Shown: positions 24,281-35,084, counted from the stretch's first letter. The stretch is 64,000 nucleotides of DNA from Bryopsis sp. KO-2023 (GCA_030272585.1 BSYQ01000003.1:3410001-3474000); one strand, 5' to 3'. The notes: generated from the letters alone by a model not told the origin. Program-made: numbers and translations.

Positions 24281-25877
24281 ATGAAATCCCTCGAGAGGAA
24301 AAAACGGAGCAGAACGAGGTGATTGGGGGTCAACAGTTTTTTGCTTTTTTCTATCGCTTGGTGAGGGACGACGCCGCGAACCCCTCACCACGTGCTTCGA
24401 TTTAGAACGTCGGTTGTCGGACGTATGCGTTTGCGAAGTGATGGAAAACTGCGAGCGAAATTCCGAACGTCATGCGATAGAAGTGACGTCTGCGCTCCCG
24501 ACAAGACAGCCCACCTAACCTCGACTACCTATACATAGATTCACAACCCCTGTTCTTATTCAGACACATATCCAAATATGTATTATATGTATTTGTGGGT
24601 CCCCTTGGCTTCAGCTTGAGATTTATTTTTTTTTTAAATTAAAATTGCACCATGAAGATGTCAGGAAGTGAGCAAGTGTTGGGGAGTGGGGGGGGGGAGG
24701 ATCTATCGATCGCCATTTAGGTGAAAACAGTTCAGAATTAAGGGGAAATCATTCATTCAGAGGAAATCCACTGACCCACGGAGTCTCTGGGTTTTTTTTT
24801 TGTAACCTGTGCAGGAGATGCTTGGAATCCAGCATCACCACCGCCCTAACAGCAGGAATCCTGCTGAGCATCAACACGGTGCTTTTCACCCAAACAGCAT
24901 CCATCCCGGTCATGGAATTCATAGCCCTCACCGCCACTGGAAGCTGGCTGCTTTGTCTTCTGATCGGTGGAATCGCACAGCGCTTTTTCCGTGGTCGATT
25001 CTTTGACAATGAAATCTCCCCCCTTTTCGGAAGGAAACAAGACATGCCTCGGTTGCTGGCGATGGGGATCTTCTTCAGCTTGTCTGCGATAATGTTTTAT
25101 TATGCGATTTCGTTTCTGGCGGTCATGGAGGCCGTGACGCTGTATTATTTATACCCGTTGTTTTTCACGATTCTGGGGGCGGTGTTTTTGAGGACGATCT
25201 GTGGGTATCAGACATGTGCTGGAGGTTTCATTTGCATTCTGGGTGGCTTGAGCGTGGCCGTTCCGTTGAAAAACTTGGGCGATCGATTCGACCCCTGGGA
25301 ATCCTGGGATGAGTCGAGGCGGATAGGAATGGCATCTGGAATCGGAGCTGGGGCGGCGGCTGCTTTGATGTTTCTGCTGTCCGGTGGGAAATGGGATTCC
25401 AGGACGGCCAGGGAATTCAGCCATCCGGTAGCCCTGGGACTCTGGAGCTTCCAAATCGAGGCGATCGCCAGTGCCGTGTGCTTAGTGAATCAGTGGCCAT
25501 CGCCCCACATCCCGATACCCGATTTGGAGAGATTGGACTGGATTATCGTAGGCAGTTTCATGGTGTGTTCGACGGTCGGGCGGCTGCTTTCGTGTTGGGT
25601 CATCAGGAATAAGACGAAATCGTTCATCATAGTTTTGGAAGGGACGCACATCATGTGGGCCACGGCCGGGGCGTATTTGATTTCGGGGGAAGTTCCGCCT
25701 GTGTTTGCGTTCGCTGGGGGCATTTTCATGATGGTGGGGATTTCCATCATGAGCATGCAAGCTCAGCACCGTGATGATGATATGGAGGATTGGAATCTGG
25801 ATGGGGATCCCAATTCGGAGTGTGTTTTGCAGACGGAGAGCACCATGTTTACGATGGATATTAATATCTGGTCGTGA
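24281..25877 (+). CDS. DMT/EamA-superfamily (SLC35-like) membrane transporter, two exons
   Basis: Exon 1 is 24281-24318 (ATG AAA TCC), exon 2 is 24815-25877, and the intron 24319-24814 is GT-AG. The split codon AG|G keeps the frame. The product is about 366 aa (410 aa if the upstream in-frame ATG at 24149 is used). A short basic N-terminus (KSLERKKRSRTRR) precedes about ten hydrophobic helices in two halves, the layout of two EamA domains. Examples are TAGILLSINTVLF, AIMFYYAISFLAVMEAV, LYYLYPLFFTILGAVFL, GFICILGGLSVAVPL, AYLISGEVPPVFAFAGG and FMMVGISIMSM. The YYAI...EAVTLYYLYPLF motif is typical of DMT carriers. The C-terminus is acidic and cytosolic. These proteins export metabolites or nucleotide-sugars across plasma or Golgi membranes; the substrate cannot be told from sequence. 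Exon 1 rests on phase and splice signals only. Confidence 0.7.
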
Positions 25878-27245
25878 AAAAAAAAAGGAAGAAGCATGAA
25901 AATGTAGAACTTAAAAGGAAGAGGGAATTGAAACCGATTTCGTCGAGGGGGGGAAGGAGAGTTGATTTTCCACACACTCAATATTTGTATCTGGTGCAGT
26001 AGGAGGGAAAAAAAAGGGGGGGAGGGTCGACGGAAGTTGAAGAAAAAGACGAAATAGTGGTTTGGCTTTTTGTTTTTCGCTTTTGAGAGGCGAGGAGATA
26101 TATTCGCCGTCTTTTTTTTTGTTTTTTTTAATTTCGTTCCGTTTTTTGGTCGATGTTGAAAAAGGCACCAACAAAACTCAAGGAATGAGTTTCCATATTG
26201 AATCACGTAGGCGACGCTTTCGTGCAAAAAAAAAAACTGGGGTGCGGAAAGGGGTGTGTTTTTTTTGCTGGCAGGGTTGGAGGAGGAGAAGTTTTAGATG
26301 GAGAGTGTTTTTTTTTCAAGGAAAGCCGATCCGAAAAAAAAAAAAAATCACAGATGAAAATTTGAAAATATTTGAAAGAGAAGAAATACCCCAAGTTTGT
26401 GTGGGAAGTTTTCTCCTGCTTTTTTTTTTGGTTATGTGAGGATGTGTTTTTTTTCCCTCTTTTTTGTAAAAACAGAATGGGGGAGGGAGGGTTTGGGAAA
26501 GAAAATTGAAATATCTAGATTTCAAAAAAAAAAAAAAACACAAAAGAAAAAAGAAAAAAGAAAAAAGAAAAAAGAAAAAAGAAAAAAGAAAAAGAAAAGA
26601 GAAGAGAGAGAGAGCAGAGTGAATGTCAGTGAGTGTTTTTTTTTGGTGAGAAAAAAAAAGAAACACTTTCTTTTTGTATCCGTGGCATTGTTGTTTTGAT
26701 AAGGGACATAATTGAAGTGCATCCATTAGTCAGATGCCGTTATTCCACAACAATGCTTGATTTGTATAAGCATCCAAAAAAAAAATTAGAAAAAAATCTA
26801 TTTAAAAAAAAGAGACAAGAATACAGTACCTTGCTTTTTTCCCGTTTCGTATGGAGTCTGACAGCAAATTTAGAAATTCGCATGAGTTTTCTAGAGAATC
26901 ATTTCCTCTGGGAAGGAAATTGTGACCAAAAAACAAATATATGAAAATACGGGTTAGCAATGGGTGAATTTGTTGTGTTTTGAAGAGAATTTTTCTTGGA
27001 TTAAGAAAAAATTATGCAGCATCGTTAGTCGGTCCACCGTTAATTTGGCGAAAGCGTCAACAAACAGGTTAAAAAAATTTAACAAAAAGAAGCAGTTCGA
27101 GTTAGTGGGGAGGGGAGGGATGTAACATTTTGGGGGGTTGGTATGGCATGTAATTATGAACCAGATCTATTTTTGTTCTTCTTCGTTTTTTCTCAGATAT
27201 CGGTTGCGTTTTTTTGTTGTTTCTTTCTCTTTTTTTTTTTTTTTC
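25878..27245. other. Low-complexity intergenic region after the transporter
   Basis: 3' flank of the transporter gene, dominated by poly-A/poly-T runs and purine-rich simple repeats, one listed separately. No exon, LTR or RNA gene was recognised. Confidence 0.5.
26523..26616. repeat. Purine microsatellite (GAAAAAA)n passing into (GA)n
   Basis: A poly-A run is followed by about seven GAAAAAA/GAAAAAG units and then GAGAGAGAG. Frames through it give only Lys/Glu or Phe/Ser repeats. Confidence 0.85.
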
Positions 27246-27384
27246 CTTCTGGATTCCGTGAAACGCCGAGCAACAAACAGTTTCCTTGTTCGACAAGCAC
27301 GCCTGCCCAAGCTCCTTTTTTTCTGTGTTTGAGAAAAGAACGTGAAACAGGGATCTGAATGGAGGTGGGTGATCGAAGCTCGCA

Positions 27385-27731
27385 TCACTTCTTATTCAGC
27401 AGCCTGCATTGCTTGCATGGCTTTCCAGTTTTCCCCTGATGCCTCTCCTTGTCCCTAAGCTTCTGCAAGTAACGACCCCTGTGGATGCTGCACTTTTTCC
27501 TTCGCTGGCCATGTTGCTGCTGTCCGGCGGAGCGTTCACAACTTTCGGATTTTTTCTGTGAGTGCAACTGGACTCGACACATTCTGTTGTTGGTTCCCAG
27601 CAAAACAATTTTCCCCCGAACAGATTTCTATGGTGGATGGATGCAAAGCCTGCGTCTGGATTTAGGTTGCATACATAAGAGTCCGTATCGCATGGGAAAT
27701 ACGATGCTTCCCTAATGACAATTATCGCCAA
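27385..27731 (-). CDS. Block-A open frame, right copy, function unknown
   Basis: Counterpart of the frames at 12310-12668: a 111-aa frame (27396-27731) and a 72-aa basic frame (27385-27603) ending CKQCRLLNKK. Both remain open but differ from the left copy at several residues. No family recognised. Confidence 0.25.
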
Positions 27732-27995
27732 GGTGCCTTGGAAGCTTGTATAAGCATTATCTGGGATGGGGACTTTGCAAGGTCTCCAGGAGAAGAAAGG
27801 AAAAATTCTGCTTGAATTCGAACCAGGAAATCGTGGGCTTTGCTTTGTTTCTTATATGTCATATTAGAAAGAAAATATGTGTGTAAATGTATATTCTCCG
27901 AACCGCAACCGCCCCAGATTTTCGACAGATATAAGATGTGCCCGTCGATGGTTGATCGACGGTCCAGCGCGGGGCGCTGGGGATTGTTCATTGTT

Positions 27996-27996
27996 A

Positions 27997-28027
<31 letters not shown>

Positions 28028-28039
28028 TTTTTATTTTTA

Positions 28040-28070
<31 letters not shown>

Positions 28071-28115
28071 TTATTTTATTTTATTTTATTTTTATTTGTT
28101 TTTATTTATTATATT
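27996..28115. repeat. AT microsatellite (TTTA)n/(TTTTTA)n
   Basis: About eight TTTA units pass into TTTTTA and TTTTA units. It corresponds to the AT-rich run at 11925-11985 in the left copy of block A but is expanded. Confidence 0.85.
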
Positions 28116-28545
28116 TTTACTATTTTGCAGGCAAGAAGTGACTTTTTTTGTAGCTCCTAAATTTACAACTTTCGTATTTTTGATATTTCCAACCACATGA
28201 ATGAATCCCTTGTTCATAAGTAAATAAGTATCAATTGACTGAAGCTCACAATTTTTTTGATTGCGAGTTATATTCTGAACGTTATTTAATATATAGTTAT
28301 CTGGAAATTTCGTACAACAAACAATTAATAGATTTGGATTATGGAAAATAAACATCGTGGGAAATGAGAAATGTTGTTTTTTTTAGTTTTTGCACCGTTT
28401 CGTTTTCATGCCACAATGACCCGAATGCATTCATGGGGATTGTGTGGGATTCTGTCTAGATGCTTCTCCTTTTTCTTCTCAAATGGAGAATTCCCCATTT
28501 TAAATTGTTTTGTTGATTATTCTTTTTTTGTGTGGGGAATTTCAG

Positions 28546-29641
28546 GCAACGCCCGTGCCGAACATACCTCTCTATTATGCTGGATATCGAATTTATTCGA
28601 ATTATGGTGCTTGGACGGGGAGCTGCACTTTGCAGTCTGCTTTGCAGCGGCTGGATGCCAGGGGTATGCAGAGCTTGAGAACGGAAATAGAACAGATGAG
28701 GGCCGAGGGCTTTGAATTTCCAAACGATAGCTGGGCAGTAAGGGTACTCAAAGAAGATAAACGGTGCGAAAAAACGGCCTCCATTCTTTTTGCACGAAAT
28801 GCAAAAAGAATTTTAGAGCATGTTGATGTAGCATGATGGGTTTGAAAAAAAAAAGGAAAGAGTGAGAAGGTGAAGGAAGGAGCATGCTTTTTTCTTACTG
28901 GCTGCACCCTTAATCGTGTTTAGTGTATCCTGCGCTATTTCTGTGAAGGGCAGAAATTTCAGAAAACGGTGTTTGCCACACTATTACCGAAATCTACACT
29001 TCTTGTTTTTTGTTTTCTGTGAATTAGTGTGGCCTGAACTATTACTGGGGTAATTCTGTCAAAATTCCCACACTAAAATACGATTTGAGGGTGTAATATG
29101 TTTGTGGAATGGTGGTGCCAGGTATCTAGATTTGCTGGATGATGCCAAGCAAAAATGGGTGCCGCAAACAAAAGCTTGGGAAATCAAGTTTGTGTCGAGC
29201 GAGTTTCTTGACAAATATTCATGTCCAGAAGAAAGGTGGGGCAAAGTCTAAAAAATCAAAATAAAAGGAAGCAAAGGGAAAAAGAAAAAAAAATACGAAC
29301 GAGACAGTGAACAGTGCTGCTTGTCGCTCTCTGTCACTCCCTTTTTTTTCCCCGGAATCGAAAACAAGATACGTGTCAGTGGATGTTTCCTGGTTTTTTA
29401 AAAAAAGGTTCTTTTTTCTTTTTTTTTTTCAACTTTCCTTTTTTGGTAGTCACTGCCCTTTCGCTTTTGAGGTGGGTTTTTTTGGTGTGGGTGAAAAAAA
29501 TTAAACAGAAGGAAGCTGCCTTTGGGGGATGAAGCTGCCATCGAAATTGGACATCGATTGGAAGCATCGGATTTGATAAAATCAGTCGCCAGAGCGAGGA
29601 GGAGGGCTACCGGATCCATGTTCCCCACCCATGTGGAATGA
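28546..29641 (+). pseudogene. 3' fragment (exons 6-8) of the K+/H+ exchange-related gene
   Basis: Exons 28546-28737 (192 bp), 29090-29235 (146 bp) and 29509-29641 (133 bp) match exons 6-8 of the full gene in length, with the same splice sites and open frames. The first five exons are missing because the duplication break lies in intron 5. It starts in a codon for Ala and has no promoter or start of its own, so it is best read as a gene fragment. Only a few substitutions separate it from the parent (for example KFLSSEF versus KFVSSEF). Confidence 0.8.
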
Positions 29642-30648
29642 CCCGTTTCACAATATCTTTCGCATTATTTTTTCTTTTTCTTTTTCTTTTTTTTCTTTGT
29701 TTTTGCAACGAAAAAACAAAAAATGGCATTGTTTGTGGGCAGGAGTTCGTTTGAAACTCTCAGGATTTGTTTGCGGGCTCAAATATTTTGAATATATATT
29801 TTCTGTCGATTATGTTGGAAGGCAACAGGGGTGGGTGGGTGGGTTGAGGTCGCAGCGAAAAGAAAAACATGTGCAACAGAAAAAAACAAAGGAGCTTTCG
29901 ACACTTGTTTTGTTTTTCGGGATTATTGCTTTCGACCTTGACCTTTAATTTTCAAGTTTCACAAGATAAAGGAGGGGATGCTTGGGAAAAAAACCGCCAT
30001 GAACATCTGCCACTGCTGCGGGGCTCCACACAAAACCAAACTCGTAAGCGAAAGTGTGGGAAGGTTGACATGTGTCCATGCACCTCGGTTTCCCAAAATC
30101 TAGCAGTTTCACTCTTCAGCTGCATTTCTCATCAACCCTGACGAAACCAGCATCCAACCTTTCAACCCCTTCAGCTGTTCCTTTCATGCCTTTTCACACA
30201 AGAGGATCCCTTTGCTGGTCAATGAATCATGGAGCAGAATCCAGGGTTCTCTGTTTCGATGTTTTTTGGATGTGCTTGGGATGGACAACGATTAATGACT
30301 CATTGATGGAACATCTGCAATCTCCAGTGCAACACCCTGGGTAAAATGGGGGGCGTGAATACCACCCACTACAACCCCCTCCTCCTCGCTGAGAGAGATT
30401 TTTTTTCGTCTGCTTCTTGGAAGTGTTCTGCCGCACCCTCCGTCGCTGATATGTCGCCGAAAGAGTGGGATCGACAGCTCCCGAAGTCGTGATCGACAAG
30501 GTGGCGGCGTTTCTGATCGCCCAGCAAGCAACGTCCGCAATTCGATTCGATTCCATTCGATCGCTGCTGCTGGTGACCTCCTCCACACCTGCCCGACCCT
30601 CTACCTGAAGAGCTGTGCGGTTTCTTGTGAACGGTATGCTGACACACA

Positions 30649-30817
30649 GTGCTTTCTTGTGGACTGGGTTCGTTTGTTTTTTCTACTTCTTTTGCTTGCA
30701 CCGCTCTATCGCCAACAGACCCCTCTTGCGACTTCTGCAGAGCAGGAATTGTCGACCAGGAAGAGATGGAGATCCGGGTCCAGTTGGACCTGAAGGTCCC
30801 CCCGGAGGTGTTCATAT
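30649..30817 (+). pseudogene. Remnant of the collagen-like segment in the right arm
   Basis: The hydrophobic leader region and the first triplets ([16 protein letters not shown]) are kept. The following Gly-Thr-Pro repeats present in the left copy are gone, and the sequence passes straight to the flank AGGTGTTCAT, where element E5 is inserted. Confidence 0.6.
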
Positions 30818-31075
30818 TGTTCCACACAGACTGATTACAGTCTGATTATCGGAAATAGATTGTTGTGAGGAAGTTAGACGATCGAGAGGAGGGAAGAGTT
30901 AGATCGATGTGAGGAAGTTAGGTTACTGGAATGGATGTGAAACGACACTTGACAGAAACTAGGGAAGGTATTTATCGGGAAGGAAACCCGGAACAATCTA
31001 ACAGTGTAAGAAAGACTCAAACGATCCACAGCTCGTTTCACGCAAGGATTGGGAAAACATGGGTTTCACTGTACA
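30818..31075 (+). repeat. E5 left LTR
   Basis: 258 bp, TG...CA termini, apparently identical to the right LTR at 32226-32483. Confidence 0.9.
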
Positions 31076-32044
31076 TGGTACTGGGGAGTCCACAACACAC
31101 ACCTCCAAGCCCGCCAGGCCGGGCACAATATTCCCAAAAAAATCATTGCCGAAGTCGTCGACACCTGTCCCACCTGCGCCATTTTTCGTCCACTCACCCA
31201 CCGCCGTCCCTGGGGCAAACTGCCCTACGGTGATTCGCCTGGCACTGTCCTTCATTTGGATGTTATAGGCCCCCTCACGCCGGCCCCCACTGGAGAAAAA
31301 TTCATCACCTGCGTCGTCGACAGTTGCACTCGGCGCAGCCAAGCTACGGCCTCCTCCACAGTGACGTCGGACACTATCGTGACAGCTTTGGATCTCTGGG
31401 GCAGCAAACACGGCTACCCTGTGCTCCTCATCCTTGATGGGGCCGGCTACAACAGCTCTCACACCCTACGCACCTGGAGCACGCACAAAGGTGTCGAACT
31501 GATCTATACACCACCCCACAAACACAATTCAAATGGTTTGGTTGAGCGTTTTCATCGCACCCTCGAAGACAGGGTCAGAAAATTTATGCACAACAGCCCT
31601 AAACCCTGGCCTCAACACCTCGAAGCCGCCGTGCACGCCATTAATACAACGCCGAACACCACCACCGGCGTCTCCCCCCTACAGCTTTGGACCAGCTCGG
31701 CGGCCACCCAATGGACCGCAAGAGAGAAAGCGGACAAACAGCGGGCCTATCGCAACAGTTTGCGAAAAACAGTCCCCCAAGAACTTCACCCAGGCGACCT
31801 GGTCTGGCATTATGACGCAGTCCAAGCAGCAAAGCGAGAAGACAAGCTTCAGCCCCACTGGCGGGGCCCCCTCCGATTGGTCACACAACTAACGGGCTCC
31901 CTGTGGAGCACAGCCGAACTCACGCCACGAACGGGCCCAGGCCGCCGACCTCGCGGCATCTACCACCAAGATCATCTGCAACGATGTCATGGACGTCAAC
32001 CTTGGCATGCGGCTGACGATTTCGACTGGCCCCCCAACACGTAG
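31049..32044 (+). CDS. E5 integrase
   Basis: A 331-codon frame that opens inside the left LTR and reads through the primer-binding site; the domain itself starts around residue 15. It shows an HHCC-like zinc motif (HNTHL...CPTCAIF), the catalytic core with LHLDVIGPL, LLILDGAGY and NGLVERFHRTLED (spacing D-35-E), and a C-terminal GPY/F-type module (HWRGPLRLV). These mark it as a retroviral/Ty3-type integrase, which joins element ends to target DNA in the nucleus. How it is translated without gag or RT is unclear. Confidence 0.85.
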   Translation: MGKHGFHCTWYWGVHNTHLQARQAGHNIPKKIIAEVVDTCPTCAIFRPLTHRRPWGKLPYGDSPGTVLHLDVIGPLTPAPTGEKFITCVVDSCTRRSQATASSTVTSDTIVTALDLWGSKHGYPVLLILDGAGYNSSHTLRTWSTHKGVELIYTPPHKHNSNGLVERFHRTLEDRVRKFMHNSPKPWPQHLEAAVHAINTTPNTTTGVSPLQLWTSSAATQWTAREKADKQRAYRNSLRKTVPQELHPGDLVWHYDAVQAAKREDKLQPHWRGPLRLVTQLTGSLWSTAELTPRTGPGRRPRGIYHQDHLQRCHGRQPWHAADDFDWPPNT

Positions 32045-32225
32045 GCCTACTATCTCATTTTTTTTTTTTTTTTTTTTTTTTCTTTTTTCGGGTTCTCAGA
32101 CAGTCCCCTCCAAGGGTTGCACGCAACCAGATTTTTCTACAGCCTTATCTTTTTTAGTGATGACTCGTCATCCCTATTTTTCTTTCGGAGTCTCTCACAG
32201 TGGAAATCAGGCGAGGTTGGGCCCA

Positions 32226-32483
32226 TGTTCCACACAGACTGATTACAGTCTGATTATCGGAAATAGATTGTTGTGAGGAAGTTAGACGATCGAGAGGAGG
32301 GAAGAGTTAGATCGATGTGAGGAAGTTAGGTTACTGGAATGGATGTGAAACGACACTTGACAGAAACTAGGGAAGGTATTTATCGGGAAGGAAACCCGGA
32401 ACAATCTAACAGTGTAAGAAAGACTCAAACGATCCACAGCTCGTTTCACGCAAGGATTGGGAAAACATGGGTTTCACTGTACA
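32226..32483 (+). repeat. E5 right LTR
   Basis: 258 bp, same ends and sequence as the left LTR. It is preceded by a purine-rich stretch (GGCGAGGTTGGG) that could be the polypurine tract. Confidence 0.9.
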
Positions 32484-33644
32484 ATATTAAAATTGGCACG
32501 GAGTCCCTCCAATCGTATTATTTTCGTTTCGGGGATTCAAGGAGGAAAAACCGTGAAGTTGTTGAAGGGAGGGTTGATTTTGTTTTGAAAGTATCGACCT
32601 TGGTGAAGGTGACTGAGTTTTGAACTGAAAGGGAAAGGAAAGAAAAAAATTTAGAAGACTGGGGTTGAAAGGTGAAGGAGTGAAGGTGATTGTAAAAACC
32701 AACTGTGTTTTTTATATGTTTTTTATGGATTGTGTTTTTCGATGAGACCGGATTTTTTTCCGAATTTTGAGCGGTTTCTTTGAGCAAATTCGATTATTCG
32801 ATTATTCGAATCAGTCGAAGACAAAACTCTCGTCGCTGCGCAGCGATTGTTTGTCGACGAGGGCTGAAATTTAATCCTAGATTATGGGGATCAAGATCAA
32901 ATCGGATGATCGGATGATCCACGTGCGTCGGGAAATCGCATCATCCCGCATGATCCCGCACGAAACCCAAAACGTCAGGAGGAAAAAAATAATATCGGTG
33001 GAATCAAGCGACCCGTTCTCACTAATCATGGTCAATCAACTTTCCGATACGTACGCTTGAATCGATCTCGCCAGGTCCTTGCGTCACGTAGCTCGCTCCT
33101 CTTTCTGGGTGTAAAGAGTCGACGGGAGTTCGAACCCGGCAAGTTTTAAGGACCGACCCCCCGAGTACCTTGCACTCCCGTTTCGACGGCCATAGTGAGC
33201 CCACTAGGAACAAGGCGAGAGGCTATAATCACCCAGTGGGGTTAGCCGTCAAAAAGGTTCCGGGCGTATGATCAATAATTGGGGATAGGGAATGCGGGGT
33301 CCTTCCAAACGTTCCGGCCCTTCGGAGGGGCACCCTTGTGGTGTGGTGGTTCGAACCGACCACGGGATAATTCACGAGTTCTTTTTCGTTCTTGATTCAC
33401 GAGTCTCTTTCCGTTCTCTTTCCGTTGAAGGTTTGTGAAATGCTTTTCTTTCGCGTGTGATATTTTTCCTTGGTTTCGTGGAACGGAATGTTTTCGTCAC
33501 GTGCTTTGCTTTCTTATGTTCTCGAGTTTTTTGAGCCTTCGCTCGGTTCAAGCTTTCCACCGACCAAAAGGGAACACGTTTGTTGTGATCATCCGAACAC
33601 TTGCTTTTTTTTTCCGGGGAAAAAAACGTTAATTCAACTAACGG

Positions 33645-33831
33645 TGATACGAACGTTTGAATTGTAGTACAGTCGTGGTACGGGTACTCGGGTTCTAGGG
33701 TGATAAGTTCAGAGAGAACTTGTAAAACTTAATTATCTCTGAGTGTCGAGTTTCACCCCTGTTCACTCGTTTCTCAAACTCAAGTGTGCACACAACCTCC
33801 CAGTGAAAGCCTAGCTAAACAGGGCCTAACA
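33645..33831 (+). repeat. E1 left LTR
   Basis: About 170 bp of it recur at 34644-34814 with only a few differences (for example a C/T change near the middle). Confidence 0.85.
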
Positions 33832-34328
33832 AACTGGTTTCGGAGCCGAAGCAACCCCTACTGCCAGTCGAGTCTTCTTTTCGAAAAGATCGACAGGGAA
33901 TTTAGCAGTCGAGTTGCAAAAGATCAGGTCAACTAGGTCGAAGAAGGTTTCCTCTCGTGTCTGGAACCTACTTCGTGTTGCTGCGCACCAACTTTACGCT
34001 GGACGACACAGAACGCACGTTGCTGCGCCTGATCATTCCCTCGAAGATCGCGCAGGATCTGTAGATCCTCGGACTCTACGACCACACAGCACGGCGTAGT
34101 AGAACTGCAGTTCGTCGCAGAGTTGTCGACGCTAAACGCGGTTAAACGGAAAGGCAGACGAAGCGGAACCGCTAAGCGGACGTCTTTAGACGGAAACGGA
34201 GCTCCGCCAAAAGTTACGCTGCCAGAAATTGCGCGACAAAGAGTGACAAATTAGTCACGTGGATCACCGGCAAAGTGATTCACCGAACTGACACGTGATC
34301 AGCCCGCCGACAAGTCAAGACATCCACC

Positions 34329-34475
34329 ATGGGGGACGACGAGCAGTTATTCCTGGAGTATGGAATCGAGGACGACAATCAAGAGCGCGATGCCCCAGCT
34401 GGCGCGCCGCTATATCCGATTATCGTCGCTGGAGACATACCTGCTGTCGGACTGCCTGGTAGGGCAGCCGACTAG
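34329..34475 (+). CDS. Small ORF inside E1 (48 aa)
   Basis: ATG in the context CCACCATGGGG, close to the ideal Kozak form, opens 48 codons of an acidic peptide (MGDDEQLFLEYGIEDDNQER at its start). It is the only sizeable frame in the interior of E1 and may be the remnant start of a gag gene. No family recognised. Confidence 0.35.
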   Translation: MGDDEQLFLEYGIEDDNQERDAPAGAPLYPIIVAGDIPAVGLPGRAAD

Positions 34476-34643
34476 AGACTGACCAAGCGAGAGACAGTGG
34501 TTTCGGGCGTTGGTAGTGGGCTGAGTGTTCGTTGGACTTTTTGCTTTTATTCTTTTTCTGTTGATTGACTTTTGGGGTTTTCTTTTTCGTGTGTTCACGC
34601 ACAAGGGTGAGGGCACCCTTTGGGGGGGGGGGGGGGGAGTAGT

Positions 34644-34814
34644 TGATACGAACGTTTGAATTGTAGTACAGTCGTGGTACGGGTATTCGGGTTCTAGGGT
34701 GATAAGTTCAGAGAGAACTTGTAAAACTTAATTATCTCTGAGTGTCGAGTTTCACCCCTGTTCACTCGTTTCTCAAACTCAAGTGTGCACACAACCTCCC
34801 AGTGAAAGCCTAGC
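34644..34814 (+). repeat. E1 right LTR (partial)
   Basis: Matches 33645-33815. The last part of the LTR is missing because E2 starts at 34815. Confidence 0.85.
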
Positions 34815-35081
34815 TGTTAGGGATGTTAAGAGCTACATCCAGTCAGGTCCAGTCATGTACAGTCATGTACAGTCATGCGTAGTCATGCTGACGTGGACAT
34901 GTGAGTCAGGTCTAGTCATGATGACTAGACCTATGTCGGGTGCCCACCTAGGATGGTTGTCCTAGGTACCATGCGGGGACGCTAGGATCCTTGGGGGTCA
35001 TGGTATTAATGGGCTTCAAGGTCATGGACTCATAAGTTTTAGTTTTTAGCTCTTCTTAGACTTGCACCCCCAAGTCTAACA
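34815..35081 (+). repeat. E2 left LTR
   Basis: 267 bp with inverted ends TGTTAG/CTAACA, followed three bases later by the primer-binding site. Several AGTCATG-type short repeats lie near 34845-34925. Confidence 0.75.
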
Positions 35082-35084
35082 ACT

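Larger units (their letters stand above)
30818..32483 (+). mobile_element. E5: short LTR element carrying only an integrase
   Basis: Two direct repeats of 258 bp (30818-31075 and 32226-32483), starting TGTTCC and ending TGTACA, flank a 1150-bp interior. A 4-bp target duplication ATAT lies at 30814-30817 and 32484-32487. The first LTR is followed at once by TGGTACTGGGGAGTCC, a plausible primer-binding site different from that of the other elements here. The interior encodes an integrase; no gag, protease or reverse transcriptase is visible. The LTRs look identical, so the insertion is recent and younger than the duplication it sits in. Apart from the missing genes it looks whole. Type: Ty3/gypsy-like, non-autonomous. 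Confidence 0.85.
27246..33622 (-). repeat. Right arm of the duplication: inverted, rearranged copy of blocks A and C/B
   Basis: Read on the plus strand: 27246-28455 is the reverse complement of 12811-11526 (block A), and 28456-33622 is the reverse complement of 20602-16783 (blocks B then C), split by element E5 at 30818-32483. The A-B junction lies at about 28455, near GATTCTGTCTAGATGC. Segment X (12812-16782) has no counterpart. The order is therefore a circular permutation of the left locus, with a deletion. Confidence 0.85.
33645..34814 (+). mobile_element. E1: short non-autonomous LTR element, right LTR interrupted by E2
   Basis: Left LTR 33645-33831 (TGATAC...CTAACA, 187 bp). Right LTR 34644-34814 is cut by E2. 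The interior is about 0.8 kb, with the shared primer-binding core TGGTTTCGGAGC at 33835 and a long G-run polypurine tract at 34622-34640. The size and lack of pol fit a TRIM-like element. It is older than E2, which is inserted into it. Confidence 0.75.

Noticed and set aside
26397-26726. Lys-rich and Phe-rich frames downstream of the transporter
   Set aside because: They follow a purine microsatellite and have no protein-like composition outside it.
30818-32483. Ginger-type DNA transposon (integrase-bearing, 4-bp target duplication)
   Set aside because: The terminal repeats are direct, not inverted, and a primer-binding site follows the first one, so an LTR element fits better.
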